Assembly (NCBI RefSeq): GCF_006517275.1
Contig: NZ_CP041191.1
Span: forward strand, 2,227,001 to 2,291,000
DNA: 64,000 nucleotides
Direction of reading: 5' to 3'
From: Labrenzia sp. PHM005
GTDB taxonomy: Bacteria > Pseudomonadota > Alphaproteobacteria > Rhizobiales > Stappiaceae
Below the pieces are notes generated by a model that worked only from the letters and a program-made list of their open reading frames with translations, made no database searches and had not been told where the DNA came from. A program made the translations under genes and the position numbers. Shown one piece after another: positions 63,281 to 64,000 of the stretch; the stretch's first letter is position 1; each line of letters starts with the position of its first letter.

Positions 63281-63439
63281 GAAACTAAGTTACATATCTA
63301 TGTCAAAATAATCAAGAATTTCTCCGTAGTTAGATATTATCTAATAAAAAATGTAACTAAATTTCATTTTTGCGTTGCTTAAGATGAGATATACGGGCAT
63401 ATATGTAACCGAGTTACGGATCGCGTTTCTGGGGGGAAG
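63281..63439. promoter_or_regulatory. Divergent rpiR / TRAP control region with repeated ATGTAAC
   Basis: Three copies of a heptamer are seen: AGTTACAT at 63288-63295 (inverted), ATGTAACT at 63351-63358 and ATGTAACC at 63403-63410. The last is part of GTAAC-CGA-GTTAC (63405-63417). A TTAGATATTATCTAA palindrome is at 63330-63344. These likely bind the RpiR-type regulator. Confidence 0.6.
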
Positions 63440-63967
63440 GTGTTGGTTCAAGATTGGGCAGCTACTGCAAGTGAGCGTGTCAACAAGGCCGTGGAGTTCG
63501 TGGTTGCGGGCTTGATGCTCGCGCTCGTTCTGGACGTCTGGCTAGGTGTCGTGGACCGTTACTACTTCCGTTGGCAGCTGCCCTGGCCGGAAACACTGGC
63601 CCGCTATCTGATGATCTGGGCGGCCATGCTGGCTGTCTCCTCCGGCATTGCGCGGCGGGATCACATTGGTCTGACTGCTTTTGTTATGGTCTTTCCCTTA
63701 TCTGTTCGCCGACTTGTTCTGATCGCGGTTGATGTGTTGTCGCTGGCGCTTTTTCTCTATGTCGCCTGGTACGGGATTGCTTTTGCTCAAAGTGGTGCGC
63801 CGCGTCACGCCATGATCTTTGGTATGAGTTTGGCGCCGTTTTATGCGGCTATCCCTGTGTCGGCAGCCTTGTGTTCGGTGCAGCTCGTTCTAGTTCTCCT
63901 GCGCGATCTTGGTGGTCATCTGGATAAGCCGGTCTTCTCCGAACCAGTCACGGAGGAGGGCCCGTGA
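63440..63967 (+). CDS. TRAP transporter small permease (DctQ family)
   Basis: Small membrane subunit of a TRAP transporter, 175 residues, four hydrophobic segments: AVEFVVAGLMLALVLDVWLG, the LARYLMIWAAMLAVSSGI helix with the family-typical ARYLMIWAAML, then two more. Start is uncertain: GTG at 63440 lies inside the GGGGGGAAGG ribosome site, so TTG at 63443 is also possible. The stop overlaps the GTG of the next gene (GTGA), giving translational coupling. The binding protein was not found in the window and is probably downstream. Confidence 0.85.
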   Translation: MLVQDWAATASERVNKAVEFVVAGLMLALVLDVWLGVVDRYYFRWQLPWPETLARYLMIWAAMLAVSSGIARRDHIGLTAFVMVFPLSVRRLVLIAVDVLSLALFLYVAWYGIAFAQSGAPRHAMIFGMSLAPFYAAIPVSAALCSVQLVLVLLRDLGGHLDKPVFSEPVTEEGP

Positions 63968-64000
63968 TCGTCGCAATAGCTTTTGTCATCCTGATCCTCT
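63964..64000 (+). CDS. TRAP transporter large permease (DctM family), 3' partial
   Basis: Only the first twelve codons are in the window: GTG at 63964, overlapping the DctQ stop, then a run of hydrophobic residues (IVAIAFVILIL) as expected for the first helix of a DctM large permease. A GGAGG (63953-63957) is 6 nt upstream. Assignment rests on position after DctQ. Confidence 0.6.
   Translation, partial: MIVAIAFVILIL

Overview
The window looks like a chromosomal segment of a heterotrophic, probably marine alphaproteobacterium. The Rhodobacterales or the Roseibium/Labrenzia group fit best, judged from ectoine catabolism genes, a Rhodobacter-type smo/mtlK polyol operon, TRAP and TAXI transporters, and many LysR, Lrp, LacI, RpiR and MerR regulators. 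This is inference from gene content. It is dense in catabolic operons, each with its own transporter or regulator. I saw no rRNA, tRNA, insertion sequence, phage gene or CRISPR array.

Layout. (1) 2-5852 (+): the end of a sugar ABC importer (permease, binding protein) followed by an SDR dehydrogenase, an amidohydrolase-type lactonase, a UxuA-type dehydratase and an aldo/keto reductase, reading as an oxidative aldose pathway. (2) 5907-12475: an Lrp/AsnC regulator divergent from leucine dehydrogenase and the four branched-chain 2-oxoacid dehydrogenase subunits, ending in a strong terminator. (3) 12571-16161: quinone-linked D-lactate dehydrogenase, a lipoate-ligase-family protein and a GNAT acetyltransferase. 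(4) 16426-23970 (-): LacI regulator plus a polyol ABC importer, sorbitol-type SDR and mannitol 2-dehydrogenase (smo/mtlK type). (5) 24217-32882: two LysR regulators bracketing a GMC dehydrogenase and a five-gene minus-strand operon (DUF1185 protein, alpha/beta hydrolase, two-domain flavin reductase, luciferase-like monooxygenase, aldehyde dehydrogenase). This is the least explained system here. (6) 32774-34102 (-): SDR plus MerR regulator behind a textbook MerR-type stretched promoter. (7) 34303-43580: ectoine/hydroxyectoine degradation (doeB, doeA, eutC, eutB, MocR-type enuR, divergent asnC-type doeX, doeC, doeD). (8) 43680-49366: TAXI-TRAP transporter with a DadA-like FAD dehydrogenase and divergent LysR. 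(9) 49468-56364: PhnCDE-type ABC importer divergent from an OmpR-type response regulator and hybrid histidine kinase. (10) 56424-62050 (-): an ABC-exporter membrane domain without ATPase, a DUF2147 protein, and an RND efflux pump with its adaptor. (11) 62318-64000: RpiR regulator divergent from a TRAP transporter that runs off the end.

Recurrent features: all four periplasmic binding-protein genes that are followed by another gene of their operon have a GC-rich hairpin 9-30 nt after the stop codon. Several regulators have recognisable palindromes at their own or neighbouring promoters: LacI, MerR, the ectoine regulators, RpiR and LysR.
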